Source of the DNA: Protofrankia sp963555915
GTDB taxonomy: Bacteria > Actinomycetota > Actinomycetes > Frankiales > Frankiaceae
DNA: 64,000 bases
Direction of reading: 5' to 3'
Assembly (NCBI RefSeq): GCF_963555915.1
Contig: NZ_CAUVXL010000046.1
Coordinates: 1-64,000 of the forward strand
The notes beneath the pieces are model-generated. The model was given only the letters and a program-made list of their open reading frames with translations, was not told the DNA's origin and did no database searches. Every line of letters starts with the position of its first letter. Position 1 is the first letter of the stretch. This document shows positions 1 to 9,503 of this stretch, piece after piece. The position numbers and the translations under genes were made by a program.

Positions 1-231
1 GGTAGTCACCTTCCAGTCATCAATGACGCCTCTCCGCTCGGCATCCTGTTCAGCGTCGCCGTGCTTGTGGTCGCGAGCCTCCAGTTCATCCTCGACTTCG
101 ACTACATCGAGCGCGCGATTGCCAGCGGTGCGCCTCGTGAGGAGGCCTGGCGGGCCGGTTTCGGCCTGCTCGTCGGCTTTGTCTGGGTATACGTGGAGAT
201 GCTCCGTCTGTTGTCGAAACTCCGAAGCTAG
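1..231 (+). CDS. Bax inhibitor-1/YccA family membrane protein, C-terminal part only
   Basis: This is the last 76 codons of a gene that begins left of the window, read in frame from base 1 to a TAG at 229-231. The translation has a hydrophobic stretch (ILFSVAVLVVASLQFILDF) followed by DYIER, a second hydrophobic stretch (GLLVGFVWVYVEMLRLL) and a final LLSKL. The pairing of an FDYIE-type loop with a WLYLEILRLLSKL-like end is typical of actinobacterial Bax1-I/YccA proteins, which are seven-helix inner-membrane proteins linked to ion leak and stress in other systems. The upstream portion cannot be seen, so start, length and operon are unknown. The gene converges with the PPOX gene across a stem-loop. 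Confidence 0.75.
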   Translation, partial: GSHLPVINDASPLGILFSVAVLVVASLQFILDFDYIERAIASGAPREEAWRAGFGLLVGFVWVYVEMLRLLSKLRS

Positions 232-287
232 GGCCTGTCCGACGGATTTTTGATCGCATCGACCAAATATCCACCGGACAGGCCTAG
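228..287. terminator. Convergent stem-loop between the Bax1-I and PPOX genes
   Basis: Arms ctagggcctgtccg (228-241) and cggacaggcctag (275-287) are complementary apart from one bulged G. The loop is AT-rich (gatttttgatc...). The left arm contains the stop codon of the plus-strand gene and the right arm contains the stop codon of the minus-strand gene, so it is well placed as a bidirectional terminator. Confidence 0.55.
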
Positions 288-694
288 CCGGAGTGGTCTG
301 GACCGGCGCTGTCGATCTTGATACTGATCACGCAGCGCTGGTCGCGGACCATGGCGGCACGATAATCGTCCCAGTCGGGGTGTTCGCCCGACAGTGAGCG
401 GTAGTAGTAGACGAGGGTTTCCATGGCTGCCGGCAGCGAGATGATATGGGCCCGACCACTCACCTGAATCCACGGCCCGTAGAAGGCATCCGGAATGACG
501 CACACAGTCGCGCGCGGGTCCCGGTACAGGTTGCGGACCTTGTAGGCAGGTTCCCTGCTGCTTATGATAACTGCACCGTCGGTGTCCACTCCGACCGTGA
601 CCGGTGACATTTGAGGGGTGCCGTCCCGGCGAAACGTCGCGAGAACGGCGTGATGGTTCTCGCGGATGTGTGTCCGCGCTGCCTCGATGTCCAT
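284..694 (-). CDS. PPOX-class (pyridoxamine 5'-phosphate oxidase fold) F420/flavin-dependent oxidoreductase
   Basis: A 136-residue split-barrel protein. It begins MDIEAARTHIRENHHAVLAT and contains DGTPQMSPVTVGVD, VIISSREPAYKVRNL and DPRATVCV, the strand-turn pattern of the PPOX/F420-dependent family used for reduction of small organic substrates or as a stress flavoprotein. I chose the ATG at 692-694 because the reading frame upstream has no family similarity and is low-complexity proline/arginine text. The length matches this family (about 130-145 residues). It is a monocistronic minus-strand gene with no obvious partner. The true cofactor (FMN or F420) cannot be told from the sequence alone. 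Confidence 0.8.
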   Translation of the reverse strand: MDIEAARTHIRENHHAVLATFRRDGTPQMSPVTVGVDTDGAVIISSREPAYKVRNLYRDPRATVCVIPDAFYGPWIQVSGRAHIISLPAAMETLVYYYRSLSGEHPDWDDYRAAMVRDQRCVISIKIDSAGPDHSG

Positions 695-815
695 GAGTCG
701 ATTCTCGCGCAACCGGCCTAACGGTAGTGTGCGAATCGACCGGTGGGCTCTGGGATTCGGCCGGCTCTGGGATTCGGCCGGCTCGGTGTCAGGCCGACCT
801 CGGGCGAGACCGCCG

Positions 816-1043
816 TCAGGTGCGGATTGCCCGCCTGCGTAGATCGGCTTCGTGAACGACGGCCGCCGCATAGCAATGTGGGAGACCGTGTTCGTCCTGG
901 AGCCAGTTCACGCGCTCGGAGAAGCGAAGCAGACCCGGCCCGCGGTCGAGGCATCCCAGCCAGTGGCCGACCTCATGTCCGGTGATTCTCGGAATTCGTT
1001 CGATAAGGCTGTGGTGGGTCTCTTCGGAGCGTTGTTGCGACAT
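816..1043 (-). CDS. Small conserved DUF4287-like protein
   Basis: A 75-residue soluble protein starting MSQQRSEETHHSLIERIP with central elements GHEVGHWLGCLDRGPG, RFSERVNWLQDEHGLPH and AAVVHEADLRRR. Actinobacterial DUF4287 proteins share this pattern: an N-terminal helix, a W-containing core and an HG(L/H)PHGYA-like turn before a basic end. Some family members occur as tandem repeats or fused to other domains; here there is one copy. The ATG at 1041-1043 starts where the similarity starts; the longer upstream frame is rejected. It is divergently arranged with the gene at 1148. The function of the family is unknown to me. Confidence 0.65.
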   Translation of the reverse strand: MSQQRSEETHHSLIERIPRITGHEVGHWLGCLDRGPGLLRFSERVNWLQDEHGLPHCYAAAVVHEADLRRRAIRT

Positions 1044-1147
1044 TGACGCCTCCAGTACGCACTGGTCAACGAACCATGGATGGAGCGTGCACCACCAGCC
1101 GGACAACGGCAAGACCCGCCACGGCTGTCACGGGATAACCTTCGTCC

Positions 1148-1543
1148 GTGACCGATGTGGAACTCATGTTCGCCGGGGATCTGGTCAGTGAGGTACGACG
1201 ATTGCACGATCGGATCCAGGGGTGGACGCCGGGTTCCTGGCGGCAGCGGTCTGCCTCTGTGGGTACCCGTGCTGATCGGGTGCGCGCGCTTGCCGCCGAA
1301 CTCGCCGACCTCGGTCATCAAGCGGGCTCTGGCGCGCCAGCCGGTGTCAGGCCGCCGAGTCTGGCCGACCATGCGCTTGCGGACCAGATCGTCGTGTTGG
1401 CCACCGACCTGGTTGAGACGCTGCTCGCCGATACCCGTGGTCATGTTGTCAACGGTTGCTCGGATCGCCGACGTGATATCGCAGAGCGCGCTCGGTCGGC
1501 CGTCCGGGCTGCTCGCCTGGACCTTGAGGGGCGCCGACCCTGA
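1148..1543 (+). CDS. Hypothetical soluble protein, 131 residues
   Basis: I do not recognise a family. The product is mostly helical (VSEVRRLHDRIQGW, RVRALAAELADLGHQ, ALADQIVVLATDLVETLL, RRRDIAERARSAVRAARLDL), with no signal peptide and no membrane segment. Codons have a strong G/C third-position bias, which supports real coding, and the alternative frames on both strands lose it. The GTG at 1148 is the first in-frame start and lies about 105 bases from the divergent DUF4287 gene, leaving room for a shared promoter region. It could be a small helical-bundle partner protein. Confidence 0.5.
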   Translation: MTDVELMFAGDLVSEVRRLHDRIQGWTPGSWRQRSASVGTRADRVRALAAELADLGHQAGSGAPAGVRPPSLADHALADQIVVLATDLVETLLADTRGHVVNGCSDRRRDIAERARSAVRAARLDLEGRRP

Positions 1544-1608
1544 AACAAGGACGTAAATTCACCATAATCGGGCCTTCCGGGTGGAGGTGGCCGTCCCAGG
1601 AAGATGTC

Positions 1609-2844
1609 TCAGGATATCATGTGCCAGTCGGCGTTGATCTCCTTTACGAAGATATCGGCGACGATGGCGGCACCATCAAGCGTCAGGTGAACACCATCAG
1701 TGGAGCGGGCGAGTACTGTCTGTCCCCTGTCGTCGGTGAGGTAACTGCTGTAAGACCCGTTGTTCGACAGCCGGTCGCTGACGTTGACGAAGCGGACTCC
1801 GGGAACTCTTCGGGCGGCATCTGCGGCGGCTTCGGAGATCTGGTGGTAGTAGTTGTTGAGCCTCGGTTCGCGGGCGGGGGGCAGACTCATCCAGTAGACG
1901 CGGCGACTGCCCCCCGAAGACCAGATCTGCATGACGACGATGGCGCGGCGGCGATACTCGGCCAACCATTGGGGTGACCCGGTCGCGAGGGTGCTGCCGT
2001 CCGGCAGCGTGATTCCCTGTGCGTCGTTGCCACCGACGGCGACCACAATCGCCTCTGGATCGCCCTTGGTGACCTGCGCGCGGGCCTGGGCCGCCCAGTC
2101 GAAGAAATCCGGACGCACCAGGCCGGTACCGGCGTGGGTGTCGGTATCGGCGTGGATGGTGCCGTGGGACCCGTTCACCATCGACGGCCCGATGCTGTCG
2201 CTCAGCGAGTCTCCGGTCACCAGGAGGCGCAGCGGCGTGGCAGCGTCGGGACGGCGCGGGGCAGCCGCGACGCCGGCCGGGCCAGATGGCGGTGCCGAGG
2301 ACGTTTCCGGGGCTGCGGCCCGCGACGCGGCGGACACCGCCGAGGGCTGGGCTGTCGGGATTCTGCCGTCGGCCGCATCTGCACGGGCGGTGCTGGCGGC
2401 GCCGGTCTCCAATCCCGGCGGCGGCGTCCTCGGATCGGTGCCGGTCAGTTCTGACGATGGTGCCGAGGCCCTGTCATGCCCGAACGTCGAGGTGAGGAGC
2501 CCGGGGATCGCGTCGAGCCCGACGGCGTTGGTAATCCGGTGGAGTGGACGGCCCACGCCGAGCACGATGGTGCGGGTCAGCCCGGGTGACATGCCCTCGC
2601 CGGCGTGGACCATGCCGGCGGCGTCGAGCAGGAGTAGCAGGCTGAGGCTGGTGACGACGAGCCTGGCCGCCTGTCGTGCCGACACGGTGCCCCCCGGCAG
2701 GCGGCGGGTACGACCTGTCTGCGGTCGCCGGACATGTTCCATTCCGGGCGCCGCCATATCGGCGTCCGGCTTCGTCCGGCTTTTCGGGTCCTTGTGCGTG
2801 TTCCCAGCGGTCTCCGGTGCCCGAATCGGTTTCTGTTCGCTCAT
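1609..2844 (-). CDS. SGNH/GDSL hydrolase (DUF459-like), membrane-anchored
   Basis: A protein of 411 residues. A hydrophobic segment near residue 60 (RLVVTSLSLLLLLDAAG) should act as a signal anchor. A Pro/Ala/Ser-rich linker follows, and then an SGNH domain: block I VTGDSLSDSIGPS holds the nucleophile Ser, block III is VVAVGGNDAQG, and the Asp/His pair lies in DGVHLTLDGA near the C-terminus. Such extracytoplasmic SGNH proteins work with an MBOAT protein to move acyl groups onto polysaccharides. The MBOAT gene lies just upstream on the same strand, 110 bases away. I chose the ATG at 2842-2844, six bases behind a run of G's (ribosome site), over the TTG at 2859. Confidence 0.8.
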   Translation of the reverse strand: MSEQKPIRAPETAGNTHKDPKSRTKPDADMAAPGMEHVRRPQTGRTRRLPGGTVSARQAARLVVTSLSLLLLLDAAGMVHAGEGMSPGLTRTIVLGVGRPLHRITNAVGLDAIPGLLTSTFGHDRASAPSSELTGTDPRTPPPGLETGAASTARADAADGRIPTAQPSAVSAASRAAAPETSSAPPSGPAGVAAAPRRPDAATPLRLLVTGDSLSDSIGPSMVNGSHGTIHADTDTHAGTGLVRPDFFDWAAQARAQVTKGDPEAIVVAVGGNDAQGITLPDGSTLATGSPQWLAEYRRRAIVVMQIWSSGGSRRVYWMSLPPAREPRLNNYYHQISEAAADAARRVPGVRFVNVSDRLSNNGSYSSYLTDDRGQTVLARSTDGVHLTLDGAAIVADIFVKEINADWHMIS

Positions 2845-2954
2845 CGCGCCCCCCAACAAGGTTGGAACCTACTCTGCCTCGCCAGCTTGCCGGTGCCGGC
2901 CGCTGCTTTCATCCGCGGCCGTGTTGTTTTGGGCCAGGTTTTCAGAACAGGCGT

Positions 2955-4996
2955 TCAGAACCGGAAGTATATAAATGGTGCGACATCCTGCCGGCCGACA
3001 ATCGCGTGGGCAATCAGGATGAACCCGACGATTACCACGGCTTGGCCGAAAACGCTGAGTTGGGAGAAGATGTCCGCCGCATGCAGCCGCCAGCTCTTCG
3101 GGGTGAGTTGGGTGAGGAGGCCGGTGGCGATGGCGAGCAGGACCTCTCTGGTCACCAGCGGCGCCGGTCCTGGCGCGCTCACCAGGCGGACGAAGATGTC
3201 GATGGCGGCCTCGACGTCGGGGGAGCGGAACAGGACCCAGGTCGCGCAGACGAAATGGAAGACGACCAGGCGCCCGAACCATAGTCGCGCAACGGGCCGT
3301 GCAACGGAATACAGCCGGGACGCGGCGCCGGCGGGTCCTCCGGCGACTGCGGTGGTCGCGGTGGTGGTCGCGGTGGTGGTCGCGGTGGAGATGACCACCG
3401 TTGCCGGAGGGTGGGGCTGGGAGTCGGTCCCGGAGTGGCGGCTGGCCAGCCGTGGTGTTCGCGGCGCCGGCACCTGCGGCCATGGCGCCGCGGCGGTCAT
3501 GACAGCAGGGGCGGTCATGACAGCAGGGGCGGCGGGTCGGCGGCGGGACTGGGCCCATCGGCGTTCGCCTGCCAGCCCGGCACCGTGCAGAGCGCCCCAG
3601 ATGACGAACGTCCAGGCAGCTCCGTGCCACAGCCCGCCGAGGATCATTGTGATCATGAGGTTGACGTAGGTGCGCCGAGGACCGTGCCGGTTGCCTCCCA
3701 GCGGTACGTACACATAGTCCCGCAACCAGCGTGACAGCGTTATGTGCCACCGTCGCCAGAATTCGCGCAGGCTGGCCGCGGTGTACGGGCGGTCGAAGTT
3801 GTCGGGGAAGCNNNNNNNNNNNNNNNNNNNNNNNNNNNNNNNNNNNNNNNNNNNNNNNNNNNNNNNNNNNNNNNNNNNNNNNNNNNNNNNNNNNNNNNNN
3901 NNNNNNNNNNNNNNNNNNNNNNNNNNNNNNNNNNNNNNNNNNNNNNNNNNNNNNNNNNNNNNNNNNNNNNNNNNNNNNNNNNNNNNNNNNNNNNNNNNNN
4001 NNNNNNNNNNNNNNNNNNNNNNNNNNNNNNNNNNNNNNNNNNNNNNNNNNNNNNNNNNNNNNNNNNNNNNNNNNNNNNNNNNNNNNNNNNNNNNNNNNNN
4101 NNNNNNNNNNNNNNNNNNNNNNNNNNNNNNNNNNNNNNNNNNNNNNNNNNNNNNNNNNNNNNNNNNNNNNNNNNNNNNNNNNNNNNNNNNNNNNNNNNNN
4201 NNNNNNNNNNNNNNNNNNNNNTGAAACCGAGCAGGAGGGCGATTCCGATGGCCATGTCCGAATAGGCGGAGAAGTCGCAGTAGATCTGCACGCCGTAGCC
4301 GTAGATGGCAACCAGTACCTCCAGCGACGAGTGCTGGCTCGGGGTGTCGAAGACCGGATCGACGATCTGCGTGGCAAGCAGGTCCGCGAGCGCGATCTTC
4401 TTGACGAGGCCGCCGACGATCAGGAAGATGGCCCGGGTGGCCGGCACCTGGTCCGGGTCTCGCGGGGTGGCCAGCTGTGGAATGAACTCACTGGCCCGGA
4501 CGATCGGCCCGGCCACGAGATGTGGGAAGAACGCCTGGTACACGGCGAAGTCGCTGGTCTTCGCCGGCTGGATGGTCCCGCGATGGACGTCGATGACATA
4601 TGACATCGCCTGGAACGTGAAGAATGATATGCCGACCGGCAATGCGACCTGGAGCAGCGGGAGTGGCGCAGGCAGCCCGATGCGGTCGAGCATCCGGTCG
4701 ACGGAGAGGGCGAAGAATCCGTAGTACTTGAACCAGCCCAGCAGGCCCAGATCGCAGCTGATCGCCGCGATGAGGATGCGCCGGTCCCGCCACCGGGCAA
4801 GGGCGAGCGCGGCCGCCTGATTGAGGGCGGTCGAGGCGAGTAGGAGCGCGACGAACCGTTTGTCGGCATATCCGTAGAAGAAGTAGGAGGTGCCCAGGAT
4901 GAAGGGTTTCCACAGGTGCGGGCGGGGCATCAGGCTCCAGGAGCCTGCCATGACCACGGCGAAGAACGCCGCGAACTCGATCGTAGGGAAGACCAC
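2955..4996 (-). CDS. MBOAT family membrane-bound O-acyltransferase (AlgI-like), interrupted by an assembly gap
   Basis: The N-terminal part (4996 down to 4222) reads MVFPTIEFAAFFAVVMAGSW, then NQAAALAL, WFKYYGFF, GISFFTFQAMSYVIDVHRG and FFPHLVAGPIVR, all typical of AlgI-type O-acetyltransferases. After the N run the C-terminal part (3811 down) reads LREFWRRWHITLSRWLRDY and GGLWHGAAWTFVIWG, including the MBOAT active-site histidine. The two halves are in different frames, so the N count (410) is only an estimate and the gene is probably intact. An unusual Pro/Ala/Thr-rich insert lies near 3330-3550. It probably transfers acetyl groups across the membrane to the SGNH partner. The GTG start follows a GAGGG site. 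Confidence 0.85.
3349..3528 (-). repeat. In-frame minisatellites inside the MBOAT gene
   Basis: Two repeats lie in the same coding segment. A 12-base unit (gcggtggtcgcggtg-type, 3349-3390) encodes TAT/TTA runs. An 18-base unit beginning gcggtcatgacagcaggg occurs twice (3493-3510, 3511-3528) and encodes PAVMTA twice. They form a polar Pro/Thr loop between two membrane segments. Confidence 0.8.
3812..4221. other. Assembly gap (run of N)
   Basis: There are 410 unresolved bases inside the MBOAT gene. Translating straight through gives nonsense after the gap, so the true length differs from 410 by a number that restores frame. Confidence 0.99.
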
Positions 4997-5225
4997 CCGT
5001 ACCCGCCCTCGCGAATGTCACTTTGAGCATCAGGTTTTCGACTTAAGGTAGTCGAGCGTGCACGGGTGGGGCGATGGGCACCAGTGGGGGCACCAGTGGG
5101 AGCGTCAGCGGGAGCGGCGGCTGTACGGTCCTGGCTGAGTGCGCGATTGCGTGTGTATGGGTGATCTTCGGCGGAAGTTCGATGGATTGCGAGCATCAGC
5201 GGCGCCTGCTCGCTACCTTCCGTCT

Positions 5226-6131
5226 ATGGGCACGGTTCAGGCCAATGGCATCGAAATCGCGTACGAGCTGCACGGTGACCCCAGCGGCCTGCCGCTCCTC
5301 ATCGTCAGCGGGCTGGGCCAGCAGCTTGTCGGCTGGCATCCTGATCTTCTCCGCGCGATGGTGCGCAGAGGTTTCCGGGTCGTCGTCTACGACAACCGGG
5401 ACGTCGGGCTTTCCACCCACTTTGATCATCTTGGCCAGCCGGACCTCACGGCCGCGCTCTCCGGGGATGCCGACGCCGCTGCCTACACTCTCCTGGACAT
5501 GGCGGCTGATGCCATCGGTCTGATGGACGCTCTGGGCTGGGAGTCCGCGCACGTCCTGGGGAGCTCTCTGGGTGGCATGATCGCCCAGACGCTTGCGCTG
5601 CACTTTCCCGATCGGGTACGCAGCCTGACGTCGGTCTCCTCGACCCCGGGCAACTATGAGGAGACCCAGCCGACCCCGGAGGCGGCTGCCGCATTGCTGC
5701 GCCCGGTGGCCGCGAGCCGCGAGGCGTTCATAGACGGGGCCGAGCAGGCATACAACATCATCGGGCCGGGTGAGTTCCCGCACGACCGCGAGTGGGCGCG
5801 TCGGCGGGCTGGGATGGCGTGGGACCGCAGGTACGACCCGCACGGGACCGCGCGGCAGTTGCTTGCCGCCCTGGCGGCTGACGACCGGACGGCGGCCCTG
5901 CGCCAGCTGACGATTCCCACCCTGGTCGTGCACGGTACGGCCGATCCGCTCATTCCGGTCGCCGGTGGTCGCCATACCGCGGCCGCCGTCCCGTTCGCCG
6001 AGTTGCTGGAGATCGACGGAATGGGCCACGACCTCCCGCGCCAGGTCTGGGAGCGCCTGCTGGACAAGCTCGACGACGTGGCCCACCGAGGCGAAGTGGC
6101 CACCACTGCGCGCAGGATGCCCATCGCGTAG
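5226..6131 (+). CDS. Alpha/beta hydrolase
   Basis: A 301-residue alpha/beta-hydrolase-fold enzyme. The oxyanion strand reads LLIVSGLGQQLVGW. The nucleophile elbow is GSSLGG (Ser about residue 119). The acid is the Asp in HGTADPLIP, and the His is in DGMGHDLP near the C-terminus, giving a complete triad. VYDNRDVGLSTHFD is typical of the bacterial esterase/hydrolase subgroup that resembles aclacinomycin methylesterase. The ATG at 5226 is preferred to the longer frame from 5139, because similarity to the family starts with MGTVQANGIEIAYELHG. The gene stands alone between an MBOAT gene and a GGDEF gene. The substrate cannot be predicted. Confidence 0.85.
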   Translation: MGTVQANGIEIAYELHGDPSGLPLLIVSGLGQQLVGWHPDLLRAMVRRGFRVVVYDNRDVGLSTHFDHLGQPDLTAALSGDADAAAYTLLDMAADAIGLMDALGWESAHVLGSSLGGMIAQTLALHFPDRVRSLTSVSSTPGNYEETQPTPEAAAALLRPVAASREAFIDGAEQAYNIIGPGEFPHDREWARRRAGMAWDRRYDPHGTARQLLAALAADDRTAALRQLTIPTLVVHGTADPLIPVAGGRHTAAAVPFAELLEIDGMGHDLPRQVWERLLDKLDDVAHRGEVATTARRMPIA

Positions 6132-6284
6132 GGCCATCGCGTAGGGCCCGGGCATGGGGATGGGCATGGGGATGGGCCGGTTTCGGCGATGGTCGCCTTT
6201 GTGCCCTGTGTCACTGCCCGGGTTGGTAACAGGGTGCTCGCTAGGAGCGTGACGGGTTGGCACGGTACCATCACGTATGAGTAA

Positions 6285-9200
6285 GTGTTCGATCAAATTC
6301 CTTCTTCTCGTTCGCACACTTCTTGTGTTGTCACGACTGACCGTTATTACGGCTGGCTGTCACGAGGGGTAAGGGTCATTCGAACTGGTCCGGTTTTTGG
6401 CAACCGTCGTGCCTGGTTCGGCGGACAGCCCGGCCTCGCTGGAAGTGCGGTCGAACGAGGGCAACTACGACGGTTCGCCCCGCTGGCCGGCGGGCTGGCG
6501 ATGGTTGTCGCACTCGCGTCGGTGGCCGTGGCGGCCGGGAAGACCGGCCTGCGGGAGGCAGAGCGGGAGCGCCTTTCCGACCGGTCCAGCCTTGTTGAGC
6601 GAATCGCCTACAACACCTCAAAAGTGGACGATCCAGAACGAATGCGGGCGGCCGTCGAGAGCACGCCGTTCATTCCGGACCAGCCGGACGCCGACGCCCG
6701 ACTGCTGCGGCAGCTGCAACGAACGCCCGCTGGAGACCCCAGCCTGGTCGTCGCCCTCGTCGACCCGGTTGGTAGGCCGGTGGCCACCGTTCCAGCGGCG
6801 CGTCGGATATCCGTATCTGATCTTGGTGAGGCCTGGTCGGCCGCACTGGCTGGACGGTCGGCCATGTCGCCGGTATTCGTCCTGGACGATCAGATCGTTC
6901 GGGCCACGGTCGCACCGGTGGGCACCGGTCGCCCGTGGGCGGTGGTGGTGCAGGTCGCCGACGAGGCTGTGTCCCGGCAGCGTGAGGAGAAGCGTGCCTC
7001 GTTCGGCGGTGTTCCTGGCGGGTTCGGCAATCTTGATGCCTCGGGCGTCGCGTTCGCATCCTGGGACCAGGCGTTGCGGGGCCGACGGCTGGTTGAACCG
7101 GCGCGCCTTGCGGATCTGATTCCGGGCGCGGTCCGGGTGTGGACGTCAGGCCGTGGCGCGGCGCAGCTCACCACTCTCGCGGCGCGCCAGCAAACGACCG
7201 GTTATACGACGATTTTCCAGCAGCCCACAGCACGCATGTTCGCCGATCTCCGGGCCCGCCAGCGCCGCCATGACCTGATCCTGCTGGTTGTCCTTACCAG
7301 CTGCCTGGGCGGCCTGGCCGCGTTCGGGCTGCGCCGGGAGCGGTCGGCCAAGCGGGGTCGGGCCCGACTGCGCACCATGCTCGGCGGCGTCCGGGATATC
7401 ATCGTCGTCGTCGGTGTGGATCGGGTGATGACTTTTGTCAGCCCGGCTGTTAGGGACCTGCTCGGCTATGACACCACATCCTGGCTCGGCTGCGCGCTCA
7501 CCGACTTCGCCCATGCTGACGACGTGGGCCGGATCCAGCGGTTACTTGCCGAGCCCGGCGGCGGCACCGCTTTCGACGTACGATTGATCCCTGCCTCGGG
7601 TGCGGTGCGTTGGTTCGACCTGGAAGCACGTGACGTCACCGACCATCCCGAGTTGGCCGGTGTGCTGGTCACCTGTCACGAGACGGGTGAGCGCAAGGAC
7701 CTGCAGGACCGGCTGGGTTACCAGGCGTCACACGATGCACTGACGGGTATTCCCAACCGGACGCTCTTCATGAGCGCGTTGGCAGCGGCCGTCGGTACCG
7801 CCCGTTGCGGTGGGTCGTCGTTCGCGCTGCTGTTCATCGACCTCGACCACTTCAAGCCGGTCAACGACGGTCTTGGCCACGATGCCGGTGATGCGGTTCT
7901 GCGGGTCGTCGCGGCCCGTCTCGTCCAGACGCTGCGCGATGGGGACCTGGCGGCCCGGCTCGGCGGCGACGAGTTCGCGATCCTGCTCGCGGGCGCGGAC
8001 GAGGTATCGGCGGGTGCGGTCGCCGACCGTGTCATCGAATCGATACGCGCACCGATCACCGTCGGGACATCGATCGTTCAGGTTGACGTCAGCATCGGCA
8101 TCGCGACCTCGACGCTGTCGCTCGAAACGCCCGACCATTTCCTCGGCGTCGCGGACCAGGCTATGTACGAGGCCAAGCGGACCGGGAAAGGCCGCTTCGT
8201 CGTGGCGGTCGCTGGCGCCCAGCCTCTTGCCAGTCGTCCTCGTATCCCCGTCACCGACCTTGCCGGCGAGGTGTACCTGCCGGCGCCACGTCAATCCGCG
8301 GTCGGTGCGGTCGGTGGGCATTTCTCCGCATCCGGACGACCCGAGCGTTGCGTGCCCACGGGTCGTGCCCGCCGGTACCGGTCGGGCCGGCTGATCGCAC
8401 CGCTGGTCGGCGGCGTTGTCCTGCTCGCGATGGCCGCGATCAGCGTGTGGCTGCAGACACAGGTACGTCATGGCGCGGAGCAACAATCGGTTTCGGCCTT
8501 CTACGGGGACATCAGATCCGGCCGGTGGAGCCGCGACCTAAGCCTGCTCGCCCTGCTCGCCCTGGTCACCACTGCGGTTGCCGGGCTCACCGTCCGCCAC
8601 GGTCGGCGGGAATCGGCGCTGCGTCGCGACGAAGGACGGCTGCAGGCACTGCTCCACAACGCCCACGATCTCGTGATCGCCACCGGCGCGGATGGCCGCA
8701 TCACCTTTGTCAGCTCCGCTGTCGAGGTACTGCTCGGTCACCGGGCCCGGTGCTACGTCGGCCGGCACCTGCCCGACGCGGCCCATCCCGACGATGCAGC
8801 CACCCTGGCGGAGTTCCTGCGGCTCGCCGCGGAGGTGGGCGCCGCCGCGGTCCGCGATATTCGGCTGCATGCGCTCGACCGCGGCTACCGCTGGTTCGAC
8901 ATCGAGGCAAGCGATCTGCGCGGCCAGCCGGAGGTGGCCGGCATCCTGCTGACCTGCCATGAGATCGGCGAACGCCGGAAGCGCCAGGACCAGTTGCGCC
9001 ACCAGGGCCGCCATGACGCTCTCACCGGCCTGCCGAACCGGGCTGCGTTTGTTCGGCGCCTTCATGGCATCACCGAGGACGGGGCGGTATCGACGTTCGC
9101 GGTACTGCTTATTGATCTTGATCGGTTCAAGCCACTGAACGACACGTACGGCCATGACGTCGGCGACGAGGTGTTGCGGATCATCGGAGCACGCCTGGCC

Positions 9201-9503
9201 AGGGTGAGTGGGGCGCAGGACGTGGTCTACCGCCTCGGTGGCGACGAGTTTGCCGTCGTCCTGCGCGATGTGGACGGCCCGCAGACCCGCGGGGTCGCAG
9301 ACCGCTTGCTTGCCGCGATCCGCCAGCCCATGTCCGTCGGCGCGACGTTGGTCAGTGTTGACGCGACCGTCGGTATCGCCGTGGCGGAACCGGCCGAGGG
9401 CCATCCTGAGGTTGCCGTCCGCAATGCCGATCTTGCCATGTTGCGGGCGAAGAGGGCCGGGCGGTCGCAATCAGCGGGAACGTCGTCCGCTACGTGCGCG
9501 TAG
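6285..9503 (+). CDS. Membrane protein with two PAS-GGDEF modules (diguanylate cyclase)
   Basis: A long 1072-residue sensor. A membrane helix lies at about residues 68-85, an extracytoplasmic region to about 328, a second helix at about 329-348, PAS at 355-470 and GGDEF at 480-640 (GGDEF at 560-564, with the inhibitory RxxD as RDGD at 551-554). Then two more helices (703-722, 752-770), a second PAS (780-895) and a second GGDEF (905-1060, motif at 985-989). The two PAS-GGDEF halves are clearly an internal duplication: both have RWFD(I/L)EA, AG(V/I)L(V/L)TCHE and DALTG(I/L)PNR. Both GGDEF motifs look active for cyclic-di-GMP synthesis; only the first keeps the I-site. The start is uncertain (GTG 6285 or ATG 6501). 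Confidence 0.9.
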   Translation: MFDQIPSSRSHTSCVVTTDRYYGWLSRGVRVIRTGPVFGNRRAWFGGQPGLAGSAVERGQLRRFAPLAGGLAMVVALASVAVAAGKTGLREAERERLSDRSSLVERIAYNTSKVDDPERMRAAVESTPFIPDQPDADARLLRQLQRTPAGDPSLVVALVDPVGRPVATVPAARRISVSDLGEAWSAALAGRSAMSPVFVLDDQIVRATVAPVGTGRPWAVVVQVADEAVSRQREEKRASFGGVPGGFGNLDASGVAFASWDQALRGRRLVEPARLADLIPGAVRVWTSGRGAAQLTTLAARQQTTGYTTIFQQPTARMFADLRARQRRHDLILLVVLTSCLGGLAAFGLRRERSAKRGRARLRTMLGGVRDIIVVVGVDRVMTFVSPAVRDLLGYDTTSWLGCALTDFAHADDVGRIQRLLAEPGGGTAFDVRLIPASGAVRWFDLEARDVTDHPELAGVLVTCHETGERKDLQDRLGYQASHDALTGIPNRTLFMSALAAAVGTARCGGSSFALLFIDLDHFKPVNDGLGHDAGDAVLRVVAARLVQTLRDGDLAARLGGDEFAILLAGADEVSAGAVADRVIESIRAPITVGTSIVQVDVSIGIATSTLSLETPDHFLGVADQAMYEAKRTGKGRFVVAVAGAQPLASRPRIPVTDLAGEVYLPAPRQSAVGAVGGHFSASGRPERCVPTGRARRYRSGRLIAPLVGGVVLLAMAAISVWLQTQVRHGAEQQSVSAFYGDIRSGRWSRDLSLLALLALVTTAVAGLTVRHGRRESALRRDEGRLQALLHNAHDLVIATGADGRITFVSSAVEVLLGHRARCYVGRHLPDAAHPDDAATLAEFLRLAAEVGAAAVRDIRLHALDRGYRWFDIEASDLRGQPEVAGILLTCHEIGERRKRQDQLRHQGRHDALTGLPNRAAFVRRLHGITEDGAVSTFAVLLIDLDRFKPLNDTYGHDVGDEVLRIIGARLARVSGAQDVVYRLGGDEFAVVLRDVDGPQTRGVADRLLAAIRQPMSVGATLVSVDATVGIAVAEPAEGHPEVAVRNADLAMLRAKRAGRSQSAGTSSATCA

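Noticed and set aside
908..1444. 178-residue minus-strand ORF
   Set aside because: It overlaps the better-supported DUF4287 gene and the 1148 gene and has no family features.
5196..6317. 373-residue minus-strand ORF over the alpha/beta hydrolase
   Set aside because: It is antisense to a gene with a full catalytic triad and has no family features.
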